Program-made: the position numbers and the translations under genes
Part shown: piece by piece, positions 55,412 to 64,000 of the stretch
Numbering within the stretch: the first letter of the stretch is position 1
Layout of the letters: the number at the start of each line of letters is the position of its first letter
Source of the DNA: Nosema muscidifuracis
Taxonomy: Eukaryota > Microsporidia > Nosematidae
Assembly: GCA_028335825.1 (NCBI GenBank)
Contig: JAIOKI010000023.1
Location: forward strand, 248,001 to 312,000
Length of the DNA stretch: 64,000 bases
Reading direction: 5' to 3'
The notes under the pieces: model-generated
What the model saw: only the letters and a program-made list of their open reading frames with translations
The model's database searches: none
What the model was told of the DNA's origin: nothing

Positions 55412-58400
55412 CTATAAGCCATCTCTACGCTCATTATCTTGCTTTTTATTTTTTCCATAGCTAGGACTAGTTGGTGAGTAACTTGGACTAGTAGGTGAGT
55501 AACTTGGACTAGTAGGTGAATATGAAGGACTAGTAAGTGAGTAACTTGGACTAGTAGGTGAGTAACTTGGACTAGTAGGTGAGTAACTTGGACTAGTAGG
55601 TGAGTAACTTGGACTAGTTGGTGAATAGCTTGGACTTGTAGGTGAATAAGAAGGACTAGTTGGTGAGTATGAAGGACTAGTGGGTGAATATGAAGGACTT
55701 GTGGGTGAATATGAAGGACTAGTAGGTGAGTAAGAAGGACTTGTGGGTGAATAGCTAGGACTCGTGGGTGAGTAACTTGGACTGGTTGGCGAATAGCTAG
55801 GACTAGTAGGTGAATATGAAGGACTAGTAGGTGAATATGAAGGACTAGTAGGTGAATAGCTTGGACTAGTAGGTGAATAAGAAGGACTTCTTGGTGAGTA
55901 ACTTGTTGAACTAATTGAAAATTTGTTTTCTTCTGCTAAATATACAGGACTCCAATTACCGTTATTTATACTCTGATTTTCTGATAAAGGACTGTGTATA
56001 AATGGAGTATCCACATCTTCATAATTATATTCAGGTTTAGATAAAGGAATAGCTTTGTCTAATTTACTTACATCTATCAATATATCTCCTATACCTGTTC
56101 CAAGAGGTGCTAATTGTCCCATCATAATATTTTCAGTTATTCCTTTTGTAACGTTTAATTCTGCTATTATAGCTGCATCTAATAAAATATCCACTGTCTC
56201 TTCGAATGATGCACGTTTCAATGCTCCAAATCCTACTTTATTAACTCCATGACGAGTTATTCCAGTTAAGTATCCTTTCATTGTCATAACATCAGCCAAT
56301 AAACTTATATGTCTATGATTAACATAACTTCCATTACCATCTATTACTAAAGTTAATTCTTGTAAGATTGTCTCTCTTGCTGCTTCTATTCCTAATACTT
56401 CTACTATTTCATTTAAATCATTTGATGTAACAAGATGTCCTTTTATATTTGGATGAGAAAATATTTCTCTTATACATACACCATCTGTCTGTAAGAACCA
56501 CTCATTTTTATCTTTATCTTCACTAATAAATACTCTCTTTATATTTGGATATCCAGTAATCCTAAGATTTAATAATTTTTTATATTGTAAATTGTAATAT
56601 TCAACACCTCCATCTAAATGAGAAATACATCTCAATCTAATAACAAGATTTCTAGCATTCTCATCACTTGATATTATATGGAATTTTTTAGGGAATGAAT
56701 TTTCTATACAATTAATTATATCTTCAAGTTTAAGATTTCTACTCACTAATTTAGTTCTATCAATAATCAATCTTATAATATATTTAGGCATTCTACTAAA
56801 ATCAAGATTATCATCTGGAAAATCAAAATATCCATGAACAAATTCTTTATCATCTTCTATAAGTGTATCTTCTACTACTGGATCATAAAATATTTCACTA
56901 AATTCACATATACTCTTTATATCACAATATTCTATTTCACTTTGAACTTTTTTAGACATCTCTAACGAATTATTAAAAGGTTCCTCTAAATAAATCTTCA
57001 TACATGGTGTTTTAATATTTTTCGCAACATTTATAATTTCTTTTAATCTTGGTACTCCCATTGTAATCGTAGCAGAAACTCCCGCTAAATGAAAAGTGTT
57101 TAAAGTCATTTGTGTAGCAGGTTCTCCAACTGATTGAGCTGCTAATGTACCTACCATCTCATTAGGAGCTACCATAGATTTAATAATTTTACTCCTTATT
57201 AAATTTATAATCCAATTAAAAGCTTCCATAGTCAATTTATATTCATTTAGTACTCTTTTTACAGATAAATTAAATTTTATCAAAATTTCAACTAAAAGAT
57301 TTTTGATTGGTAAATTAGAAATTAACTTATTAACTGTATCTATAATAAGATATGGTGATACATCACCTTTTTTACAATCATATTTATAAATAGCTGTATC
57401 TATAATTCTCTTAAAATTACATGGACTAGCAATATTTAGTTTTTCATATCTATTAACATTTTTATAAAGCCATTCGAATTCGTCATAAAGAACCTTTTGT
57501 AAATCTACATCAGATATCAAAAGTTTATAAATTTGATCTGTGACATTATCTCGTTTGATAGAAAATGCTTCATCTGTAAACATGTCAACAAGATGAATTT
57601 CTTTAAAATTTTTTATCTTCATTTTTTGCATTTCTAAATATTTGGCATCAAAACCATCCTCACCATATTCATATTGATAGACAAATCCATTAGCTCCTCT
57701 TACAGATCTATCAAGACCAACAGTAGCATCTTCCATAGCCTTAACTAATCTTCTTTGAATATATCCAGTTTCTGCTGTCTTAATAGCTGTATCTATTAAA
57801 CCTTCTCTTCCACCCATTGCATGGAAGAAGAATTCTTCAGGAGAAAGACCTTTAACATAACTATTTTCTACGAAACCACGGCTTCTTCCAGAATAATCTT
57901 CTTTAGAAAAATGAGGAAGAGTTCTATAATTGAATCCAAATGGAATTCGTTTTCCTTCAACATTCTGCTGTCCTACACAAGCAGTTACTTGAGAAATATT
58001 AATAAAAGATCCTTTTGATCCTGCCAAAACCATTGTCTTCATATTATTACAAAAATTTAAACTTTTCTGTGTAGATGTACCAGAGACATCCCTAGCTTTA
58101 TTTAAAATATAATTAACTTGACTTTCAAAACTTTCTTTCATTGACATACCAGGCATTCTTTCTAAAATATTTTTTTGAGCTTTTTCAATAATTTGATCTA
58201 CTTGCTGTTTAGCACTTTCTATTGAATTTATAACATATACCATTGTATCCTGATCAGCTATAGCATCTCCTATTCCTATACTGAATGTATTTATTTGAGC
58301 TATAAATTTATTGATTAATTTTTGTGTATCATCAAAAAAGCTTGTAATTCTATCTGGACCAAAATCATTAGCTATAATATGAATTAATCCTCCTTGAGTA

Positions 58401-60229
58401 GCTCCTGCTGATTTTTTATCAATAATTCCGGATAATAATTCACCATTTCTTATAATCACACTTGTATCTCCAATATTTTCTAGATCCTCCTCATTATGTT
58501 CGTTAGATACCCCATTATATACTATATTTGGTAAAATAAAACTTAAAATTTGTTTACCAGTCCATAATTTTTTAGGATAAAGAATAGCAGGTCTATCTAA
58601 AAGATTCATAAGAGATTTTTTACTATTTTCTTCTAAATTAGAATTTTCATATTTAGATAAATCTACTGAATATAATAAATGCATAGTTTCTCTTTTATCA
58701 AAGAATGAATCTCTTAATGTAAATAATCTTAATCCAGTTAATGTATCCTGTACAATTCCCATAACAGGTTTATTTGATTGAGGACTTAGAACTTGTTTAG
58801 ATACTAAACATAATTCTTCCAACTCAGCTTTACTATTATAACTTTGTGGCATATGTAAATTCATTTCATCTCCATCAAAATCTGCATTATAAGGAGAAGT
58901 ACAACTCAAATTTAATCTAAAAGTTTTACCTTGCATAACTCTAGCAAAATGACCCATCATAGACATTTTATGTAAAGAAGGTTGACGATTAAAAAGTACA
59001 ACATCTCCATTTTCCATATGTCTTTCTACTATAAACCCTTCTTCTAATTTTATATCACCTCTATTAAATTTTAGATCTATACGTTGCCCATCAGATCTTA
59101 TTACATAATTTGCCCCAGGATATTCGTTAGGACCATTAGAAACTAAATTGGTCAATCTTTCTAAATTGTAAGGTGTAATAATTTCTGGAAAGGTATGAAT
59201 TTTAGCAATTTCAACTGGAACTCCAACTTCTTCCAAGGAAATATTTGCATCAGGAGTAATTACAGATCTTGCACTAAAATCAACTCTTTTACCCATTAAA
59301 TTTCCTCTAACTCGACCTTCTTTTCCTTTAAGCCTTGCAGATATAGACTTAAGGGGTCTACCACTTTTCTGAAGTGCTTGAGGTTGTCCACTAATATCAT
59401 TGTCAATCATAGTAGCTATATGAAATTGTAATAATTGTTCATAATCTCTTACTACATGACCAGGTGCTCCTTCTAATTCATATTTCTTAAGATAAGTATT
59501 AGCTTTTACAATATCTGCTAATTTATGTGTTAAATCATCTTCTGCTCTTAACATTCCTTCCATTACTATAGAAGGTCTTACTGCTGGTGGTGGAACAAGT
59601 AATACTGTCATAATAAGCCATTCTGGTTTACTATATTTTCCATCAAATCCTAAATATTCAGCATCTTCATCAGGAATTTTCTTTAATATGTTATGTACTC
59701 TTTCACCATTAAGAACAACTTTTCCATCATTTTCTTCTTCACCTTTCATAAATGCAACCAGTCCCATTCCTTCTTTTTTGATAGCTGGCTGCTTATTTCC
59801 ACAACCAGTAAAACCATTTTCACAAATTTCTCCTTCACAAACTGCTTTAGTTTTACAAGCATTCCAAACGAAATTCAAATCTTTTTTCAAAGATTTCTTA
59901 TCAATTTTTATTTTTGAACAATAATAACAGACACATTCCAAAATCTTTTTGATCTTATTCATGTACCCAACATGAAACATAGGCTTAGTCAATTCAATAT
60001 GTCCAAAATGCCCTGGACATGAAAAATTATCCCTTTCACATGATGAACATAAAAAAGATCTTTCTGTTGTTCCCATTTTTAAATCAATTAGACCACCCGA
60101 TTTAGGAAATCCATTTTCCATGGTTTCTGGATGTATAACTTGTAATACACTAGTTTTACGTATTTCTTCTGGTGAAAATAAACCAAATTGAATTGATGTA
60201 ATTCTTTTCTTAACAATTTCATCAAACAT
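55412..60229 (-). CDS. RPB1: RNA polymerase II largest subunit with CTD
   Basis: 1605 residues. The N-terminal zinc sites are CERDNFSCPGHFGHIEL and CVCYYC. The catalytic site YNADFDGDEMNLHMPQ with its three Asp lies at about 450. NTFHLAGVSATITMGVPRLKEI marks the bridge-helix/trigger-loop region. The C-terminal domain has 21 heptads: 19 exact YSPTSPS, one YSPRSPS at the start and one YSLTSPS fourth from the end. A basic tail (GKNKKQDNERRDGL) closes the protein. The CTD recruits capping, splicing and 3'-end factors according to its phosphorylation. The start has a CCCC signal (ACCCCAAAAATG). Confidence 0.98.
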   Translation of the reverse strand: MFDEIVKKRITSIQFGLFSPEEIRKTSVLQVIHPETMENGFPKSGGLIDLKMGTTERSFLCSSCERDNFSCPGHFGHIELTKPMFHVGYMNKIKKILECVCYYCSKIKIDKKSLKKDLNFVWNACKTKAVCEGEICENGFTGCGNKQPAIKKEGMGLVAFMKGEEENDGKVVLNGERVHNILKKIPDEDAEYLGFDGKYSKPEWLIMTVLLVPPPAVRPSIVMEGMLRAEDDLTHKLADIVKANTYLKKYELEGAPGHVVRDYEQLLQFHIATMIDNDISGQPQALQKSGRPLKSISARLKGKEGRVRGNLMGKRVDFSARSVITPDANISLEEVGVPVEIAKIHTFPEIITPYNLERLTNLVSNGPNEYPGANYVIRSDGQRIDLKFNRGDIKLEEGFIVERHMENGDVVLFNRQPSLHKMSMMGHFARVMQGKTFRLNLSCTSPYNADFDGDEMNLHMPQSYNSKAELEELCLVSKQVLSPQSNKPVMGIVQDTLTGLRLFTLRDSFFDKRETMHLLYSVDLSKYENSNLEENSKKSLMNLLDRPAILYPKKLWTGKQILSFILPNIVYNGVSNEHNEEDLENIGDTSVIIRNGELLSGIIDKKSAGATQGGLIHIIANDFGPDRITSFFDDTQKLINKFIAQINTFSIGIGDAIADQDTMVYVINSIESAKQQVDQIIEKAQKNILERMPGMSMKESFESQVNYILNKARDVSGTSTQKSLNFCNNMKTMVLAGSKGSFINISQVTACVGQQNVEGKRIPFGFNYRTLPHFSKEDYSGRSRGFVENSYVKGLSPEEFFFHAMGGREGLIDTAIKTAETGYIQRRLVKAMEDATVGLDRSVRGANGFVYQYEYGEDGFDAKYLEMQKMKIKNFKEIHLVDMFTDEAFSIKRDNVTDQIYKLLISDVDLQKVLYDEFEWLYKNVNRYEKLNIASPCNFKRIIDTAIYKYDCKKGDVSPYLIIDTVNKLISNLPIKNLLVEILIKFNLSVKRVLNEYKLTMEAFNWIINLIRSKIIKSMVAPNEMVGTLAAQSVGEPATQMTLNTFHLAGVSATITMGVPRLKEIINVAKNIKTPCMKIYLEEPFNNSLEMSKKVQSEIEYCDIKSICEFSEIFYDPVVEDTLIEDDKEFVHGYFDFPDDNLDFSRMPKYIIRLIIDRTKLVSRNLKLEDIINCIENSFPKKFHIISSDENARNLVIRLRCISHLDGGVEYYNLQYKKLLNLRITGYPNIKRVFISEDKDKNEWFLQTDGVCIREIFSHPNIKGHLVTSNDLNEIVEVLGIEAARETILQELTLVIDGNGSYVNHRHISLLADVMTMKGYLTGITRHGVNKVGFGALKRASFEETVDILLDAAIIAELNVTKGITENIMMGQLAPLGTGIGDILIDVSKLDKAIPLSKPEYNYEDVDTPFIHSPLSENQSINNGNWSPVYLAEENKFSISSTSYSPRSPSYSPTSPSYSPTSPSYSPTSPSYSPTSPSYSPTSPSYSPTSPSYSPTSPSYSPTSPSYSPTSPSYSPTSPSYSPTSPSYSPTSPSYSPTSPSYSPTSPSYSPTSPSYSPTSPSYSLTSPSYSPTSPSYSPTSPSYSPTSPSYGKNKKQDNERRDGL
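55461..55902 (-). repeat. 21-bp coding minisatellite of the RPB1 CTD, 21 units
   Basis: Twenty-one consecutive 21-bp units encode the heptads. Neighbouring units often share the same synonymous codons (for example runs with GTAACTT or with ATATGAA on the plus strand), showing local homogenisation by unit duplication. Confidence 0.9.
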
Positions 60230-60301
60230 TTTTGGGGTAAATAAATATTAAATATTAAAAATAATTGAAAGATGTTTTTTTCATATATGACTTATAAAAA
60301 T

Positions 60302-61057
60302 TTAGAATTTTTCTTTCATTTTTTTGTACCATCTACATTCTTCTATTTCTTTTATACTCCATCTTAATTCAAATTCAGGGTTAAGTATTCCCAAAAACAT
60401 TGAATACAATTCATAATTATTTATAATTTTTTCTGAAAATATCACTGACGAATTTTTATTTCTTTTAGGAGGAGATCCACATACAAGTGTATATAAAACT
60501 ATTCCTAAACACCAAATATCAGCTTTTTTACCATCATACTTTTCTAAATAAATAATTTCAGGGGGATAATAACATAAAGAACCTCTTGAATCTTTAATTA
60601 ATTCTCCTTTTTTAATTTCTTTTGAAAAACCAAAGTCACATAATTTTATATTAAAATTTGTATCTATAAGAATATTATCAGTCTTAATATCACCATGTAC
60701 TATATTAATCTCATGAAGATATTTAATTACATCTATAAGCTGTCTAAATATTTTAAATAAATTTCTTTCTGTAAATATTTCTTTATGTTGTATGTAATCT
60801 TCAAGGTTTAAATTATTAAAAAATTCCAGTCCAAGAATTATTTCTTGGTTGGTTAATATCTTTAACCAATATAATTTTATAATTAATGGGTGAGATAATT
60901 TTGAATGAATATATCCTTCAGTCAATGCATTAATCTTCTTTATGTGTTTAATTAGTATGGGTTTATTAATTATATTATCATAAGTAATATATAATTTACC
61001 GTAAGATCCTTCAGCAAATAAAATATAATTTTGAAATAAGTTAGAAAATATTTTCAT
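60302..61057 (-). CDS. Serine/threonine protein kinase, compact, subfamily unresolved
   Basis: 251 residues, a bare kinase domain. The glycine loop is AEGSYGKLYITYD, the ATP lysine lies in ILIKHIKK, the catalytic loop is VHGDIKTDNILID, the DFG is LCDFGFSKEI, and the P+1/APE region is GSLCYYPPEIIY. The RD arginine is replaced by Gly (HGDIK for HRDLK), as in some CAMK-like and checkpoint kinases. DIWCLGIVLYTLVCGSPP is SNF1/CAMK-like. No regulatory domain remains. No CCC precedes the start. Confidence 0.88.
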   Translation of the reverse strand: MKIFSNLFQNYILFAEGSYGKLYITYDNIINKPILIKHIKKINALTEGYIHSKLSHPLIIKLYWLKILTNQEIILGLEFFNNLNLEDYIQHKEIFTERNLFKIFRQLIDVIKYLHEINIVHGDIKTDNILIDTNFNIKLCDFGFSKEIKKGELIKDSRGSLCYYPPEIIYLEKYDGKKADIWCLGIVLYTLVCGSPPKRNKNSSVIFSEKIINNYELYSMFLGILNPEFELRWSIKEIEECRWYKKMKEKF

Positions 61058-61199
61058 ATTTTATGCAGTATTTTTTCTTTTTATAGTATTCTGTTTCATG
61101 CATAAAAATAAATGAAACAAAATCAAAGACAATTTAATTTCATAAGTGAACTTTAAGAATAATTGTATTCATTAAAAGTTAATCGAAATAATTTAAAAA

Positions 61200-61400
61200 A
61201 TTTAGTAATATTTCAAGTGTATAAGTCAAAGAAAATGCTTAAGTCATAATATATCAATTAAATAAGTCAATAATATTTCAATAAAATAAGTCAGATCGAA
61301 TTTAATAAGTCAAATCAACTGTATAAGTCATGATATATTAATAAAATAAATTGAATAAGTCAATAATATATCAATAAAATTAATAATATTTCAATAAATT
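61200..61400. repeat. Tandem A/T repeats with core AATAAGTCA
   Basis: AATAAGTCAATAATATTTCA and variants recur about seven times in the 343-bp spacer between gamma-COP and the kinase, ending at the gamma-COP stop. Confidence 0.75.
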
Positions 61401-63647
61401 TTAATCAAAATACTTAATCAATCTTTCTAATAAGTCTTCATCATCACACCATATCTCAATAGTACATCTACATATTTTTTCATACTCGATATTACAATCA
61501 ACATAACAGCTCACTCCTTCATAATCTCCACTAAGTATAATATTATTACAATTCTTAATATTATTCTGATTAATAATCTTAAGATTTAAAAGATCAAGAA
61601 TCTTTTTACTTCCTCCTACTAAATCTAATTTAAGATTTAATTTAATTAACCTATTAAATGATCCCTTCTCTTTTTCTAAATTCATCATTAGATCAAATAA
61701 TGTAATTTGATAAGGATTTAAAGACATAGATTCATTTTCTATTTCATTATAATCATCAACCATACATAATTCATAATCTAAATTTCCATATATCGTAATA
61801 TCTGATTCTTTATCAATTTCACATTCCAATTTAATAAATTTAGATGGTAACAAATTACTAAATTCAAGTCTTTTGATTTCATCTTTTATTTTAACACTTA
61901 ATACTCCATTCTTTATTTCTATATCATCATGTTTATTCTCAATTTTATATTCCAAAATAATTTTACTTCCAGAAATCTTTTTAATTAACTTTATTAAAAT
62001 TTCATCATTTTCATTATTTAATATAATTTCTCTACATTCTTTAACTTGTTCAATTATTTCTTCTTCTTTATTTTCTTCTAAATTATATTTAGAAAAATAA
62101 TTAAGAACTTTGTCTTGTAAATCTCCAAGAGAATTAAAATCAAATTCAATTTCTTCATTAGATATTTTATTTTTCAAATTATTTAGATAAAATGTATTGT
62201 AAATTTCATCATCACAATCTTGAAAAACTGCTTCATTTATGTATGTCTGACTTGATAAATCATAAATACATTGTAAAGCTGAAGTTTTTAATTTACTATC
62301 TTCAAGAATAAGCCTATTATAAATATGTAAAATATATTTCTTTAAATTCTTTGATTTACATATTTGTCTACTTAATATTCCTAATATTTCTGAACTTACT
62401 TCGTAATATTCACTATCTTCAAGATAATTAATATAAATATTAAGTATTTTATCTAAAAGACTTTCATCACATAAATTTGATTTGTTTTCAATAATATTCT
62501 TCAATAAATCTACTATATACAATTTAAATCCAATATTTCCTTTATCAAGAAAACAATTTCTTACAAAATCTATAAAAATATCTGCCCTTGATTTATTTTT
62601 AGTAGTTAAAATTAATAAAGCATTTAAACCAATCTTTTTATAATTATCATCCATTTCACTCATAAATTCAGGTAAATATTTTATAAGTCTATCTATTGTA
62701 GCTTCATTACCTGTTTTTAATAATGTACTTATAGCAAGCATAGATAAACTTTTACTACTATCTTGTAATAATTCTTCAATATCTTTATTTAATACTTCAA
62801 CTTTCTTAGGAAATTTTAATGATAATTTTGATAAAATTTTTATACTAGCAAATTTCTCATAAAAATTTGTACTTTTTAAATAATTTCTTAGTCCTTGACA
62901 AATCATTGATATATATTGTATTGAATATTCTTCTTTCAATTCTGACATCTGTTTACATGCTTCAATAAAAACACAGCTATCACTTATTCTTACATTTAAG
63001 AAAGTTTTAAATAAATCAAATTTTTTATATTTAGTAGCTAATCTTACACTCATAATCCCTGCCTCATTTTTATAAATATTTGATCCATTATCTTTATTAT
63101 TTAAATTCATTAAAGCAAGAGAATGATATCCATGTATATCATCAGATATTTTAAAAGATCCAAATAAATCTTTAACTTTTAAATAATTCTTATTAACAAG
63201 ATTGTATGAAACTAATACAGCTGAATTAATAAGATTTTCATTGTTAGAAACAAAAGCTTCTTTCAATATTTTACTAAAATCATGTAACATCTCTTCAGGA
63301 ATTATACAAAATAAACTTTTTAAAATTCTTGATTTATATTTGCTATCCATATAATCCTTAATAATAATATTAATTCCTATAAATCCTTGATCAGTATATT
63401 TAGATATTTCTGTTACAGAACTGTACACTACATTCTTCAAATATTGCTCCTTACTTTGAAAAGCTTTTAATAAAAATATTAATACACTGTTTAAGGTATC
63501 TTGATCCATTCCTTTAGTATTTTGGAAGTAAAGAAATGAGTTGATGGATTTAATACAATTTCTTGTTATAAGAGGAGTACTATTGAATTGGTCAGAAATT
63601 TCTTGAAATATCATGTTTTGAGATTTTTTCGAGAAAAAGTTGTTCAT
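61401..63647 (-). CDS. SEC21: Coatomer gamma subunit
   Basis: 748 residues. An adaptin-like helical solenoid (about 1-510) starts with KSQNMIFQEISDQFNSTPLITRNCIKSINSFLYF, matching the gamma-COP pattern xxVLQEARxFNxTPIxPRKCxxILTKILYL. HGYHSLALM and LINSAVLVSYNLVNKN fit the next helices. The C-terminal part (about 560-748) should hold the appendage, here shortened and poorly conserved. Gamma-COP is part of the COPI coat for Golgi-to-ER retrieval. Yeast Sec21 has 935 residues. The start has a CCCC signal (ACCCCTCAGCATG). Confidence 0.88.
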   Translation of the reverse strand: MNNFFSKKSQNMIFQEISDQFNSTPLITRNCIKSINSFLYFQNTKGMDQDTLNSVLIFLLKAFQSKEQYLKNVVYSSVTEISKYTDQGFIGINIIIKDYMDSKYKSRILKSLFCIIPEEMLHDFSKILKEAFVSNNENLINSAVLVSYNLVNKNYLKVKDLFGSFKISDDIHGYHSLALMNLNNKDNGSNIYKNEAGIMSVRLATKYKKFDLFKTFLNVRISDSCVFIEACKQMSELKEEYSIQYISMICQGLRNYLKSTNFYEKFASIKILSKLSLKFPKKVEVLNKDIEELLQDSSKSLSMLAISTLLKTGNEATIDRLIKYLPEFMSEMDDNYKKIGLNALLILTTKNKSRADIFIDFVRNCFLDKGNIGFKLYIVDLLKNIIENKSNLCDESLLDKILNIYINYLEDSEYYEVSSEILGILSRQICKSKNLKKYILHIYNRLILEDSKLKTSALQCIYDLSSQTYINEAVFQDCDDEIYNTFYLNNLKNKISNEEIEFDFNSLGDLQDKVLNYFSKYNLEENKEEEIIEQVKECREIILNNENDEILIKLIKKISGSKIILEYKIENKHDDIEIKNGVLSVKIKDEIKRLEFSNLLPSKFIKLECEIDKESDITIYGNLDYELCMVDDYNEIENESMSLNPYQITLFDLMMNLEKEKGSFNRLIKLNLKLDLVGGSKKILDLLNLKIINQNNIKNCNNIILSGDYEGVSCYVDCNIEYEKICRCTIEIWCDDEDLLERLIKYFD

Positions 63648-64000
63648 GCTGAGGGGTAAATAAATATTTTTATAACAAAAAAATATGAAACTTATAAAAA
63701 AGAATTTCTAATCAAATCTTATAAGGAAGAATATTAATTTTAATAAGAAAGAATATTAATTTAAATAAGGAAGAAATTCTTATAAAATTAACCTGATTAG
63801 AAATTAAAAGGTTTTTTTATTAGATGTAATTGAAAAAAATATCTTTTTATTTAAAATTAACCTGATTGGAAATTAATTTTTTTGATTAAAAATTATAAGC
63901 TATATTTTAATTTATTAAAGACATCTCCTTATTAAAAATTATATTTTAATTTATTAAAGACATTTCCTTATTTATTAAACATAAAATAAAATAATACAAA
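63648..64000. other. Right-edge spacer with tandem A/T repeats
   Basis: AAAATTAACCTGATTRGAAA occurs at about 63785 and 63856, and TTTAATTTATTAAAGACATY with TCCTTATT is duplicated at about 63910 and 63950. GAAGAATATTAATTTWAATA occurs twice near 63725. No gene is seen before the window ends. Confidence 0.6.

Noticed and set aside
55461-55902. CRISPR-like array of 21-bp units
   Set aside because: It has no spacers and encodes the RPB1 CTD heptads.

Overview
The window comes from an AT-rich, intron-poor, compact eukaryotic genome and is best read as microsporidian. About 35 recognisable genes are uninterrupted and shorter than their yeast relatives. Most start codons have a CCC or CCCC a few bases upstream, a start-site signal known from microsporidia. 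Gene spacing can fall to 1-30 bp. The toolkit is that of a reduced fungus relative: Pol I and Pol II subunits, FACT, COPI, V-ATPase, LSm proteins, MSH2, SKP1 and YKT6. The genus cannot be named from this sequence. Gaps between genes are larger than in Encephalitozoon and are filled with locus-specific short tandem repeats.

Layout. 1-5520: the 3' part of an APE-type LINE with two overlapping ORFs, clearly richer in G+C than the rest, ending in a duplicated 3' tail. 5.6-11 kb: YIP1, a GID4/VID24 substrate receptor and a USP7-like deubiquitinase. 11-20.9 kb: a Rom2-like Rho GEF, MSH2, YKT6 and a cytosolic HSP70. 22-28.7 kb: a small orphan, Mn/Fe superoxide dismutase, ZPR1, a 727-aa orphan, V-ATPase subunit C, and LSm2-LSm4 as a tight pair. 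29-41.5 kb: an ABCG transporter, SPT16, a Rua1-type zinc protein, signal peptidase subunit SPC1, a tyrosinase gene cut by one in-frame stop, RSA4/Notchless and RPA135. 41.5-45.4 kb: a gene-poor stretch with a structured RNA candidate (RNase P/MRP-like), an orphan membrane protein and a 5S rRNA gene. 45.8-64 kb: a repeat-bearing coiled-coil protein, a sirtuin, a fidgetin-like AAA ATPase, tRNA-Arg(UCU), an ARL2-like GTPase, V-ATPase subunit F, divergent RPS16/RPL13, SKP1, PheRS beta, RPB1 with a 21-heptad CTD, a protein kinase and gamma-COP.

The genes are core housekeeping: transcription and ribosome production (RPA135, RPB1, SPT16, RSA4, RPS16, RPL13, 5S), RNA processing (LSm2, LSm4), ER-Golgi traffic (YIP1, YKT6, gamma-COP, SPC1), acidification (V-ATPase C and F), ubiquitin control (USP7-like, SKP1, GID4) and genome upkeep (MSH2, FIGNL1-like, sirtuin). 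Several pairs with related jobs share short divergent promoters or sit in tandem. The observations most worth follow-up are the tyrosinase gene with its stop between two copper-binding histidines, the 308-nt structured RNA, the near-symmetric 31-bp RPS16/RPL13 promoter, and the minisatellites present in almost every intergenic gap and several coding regions.
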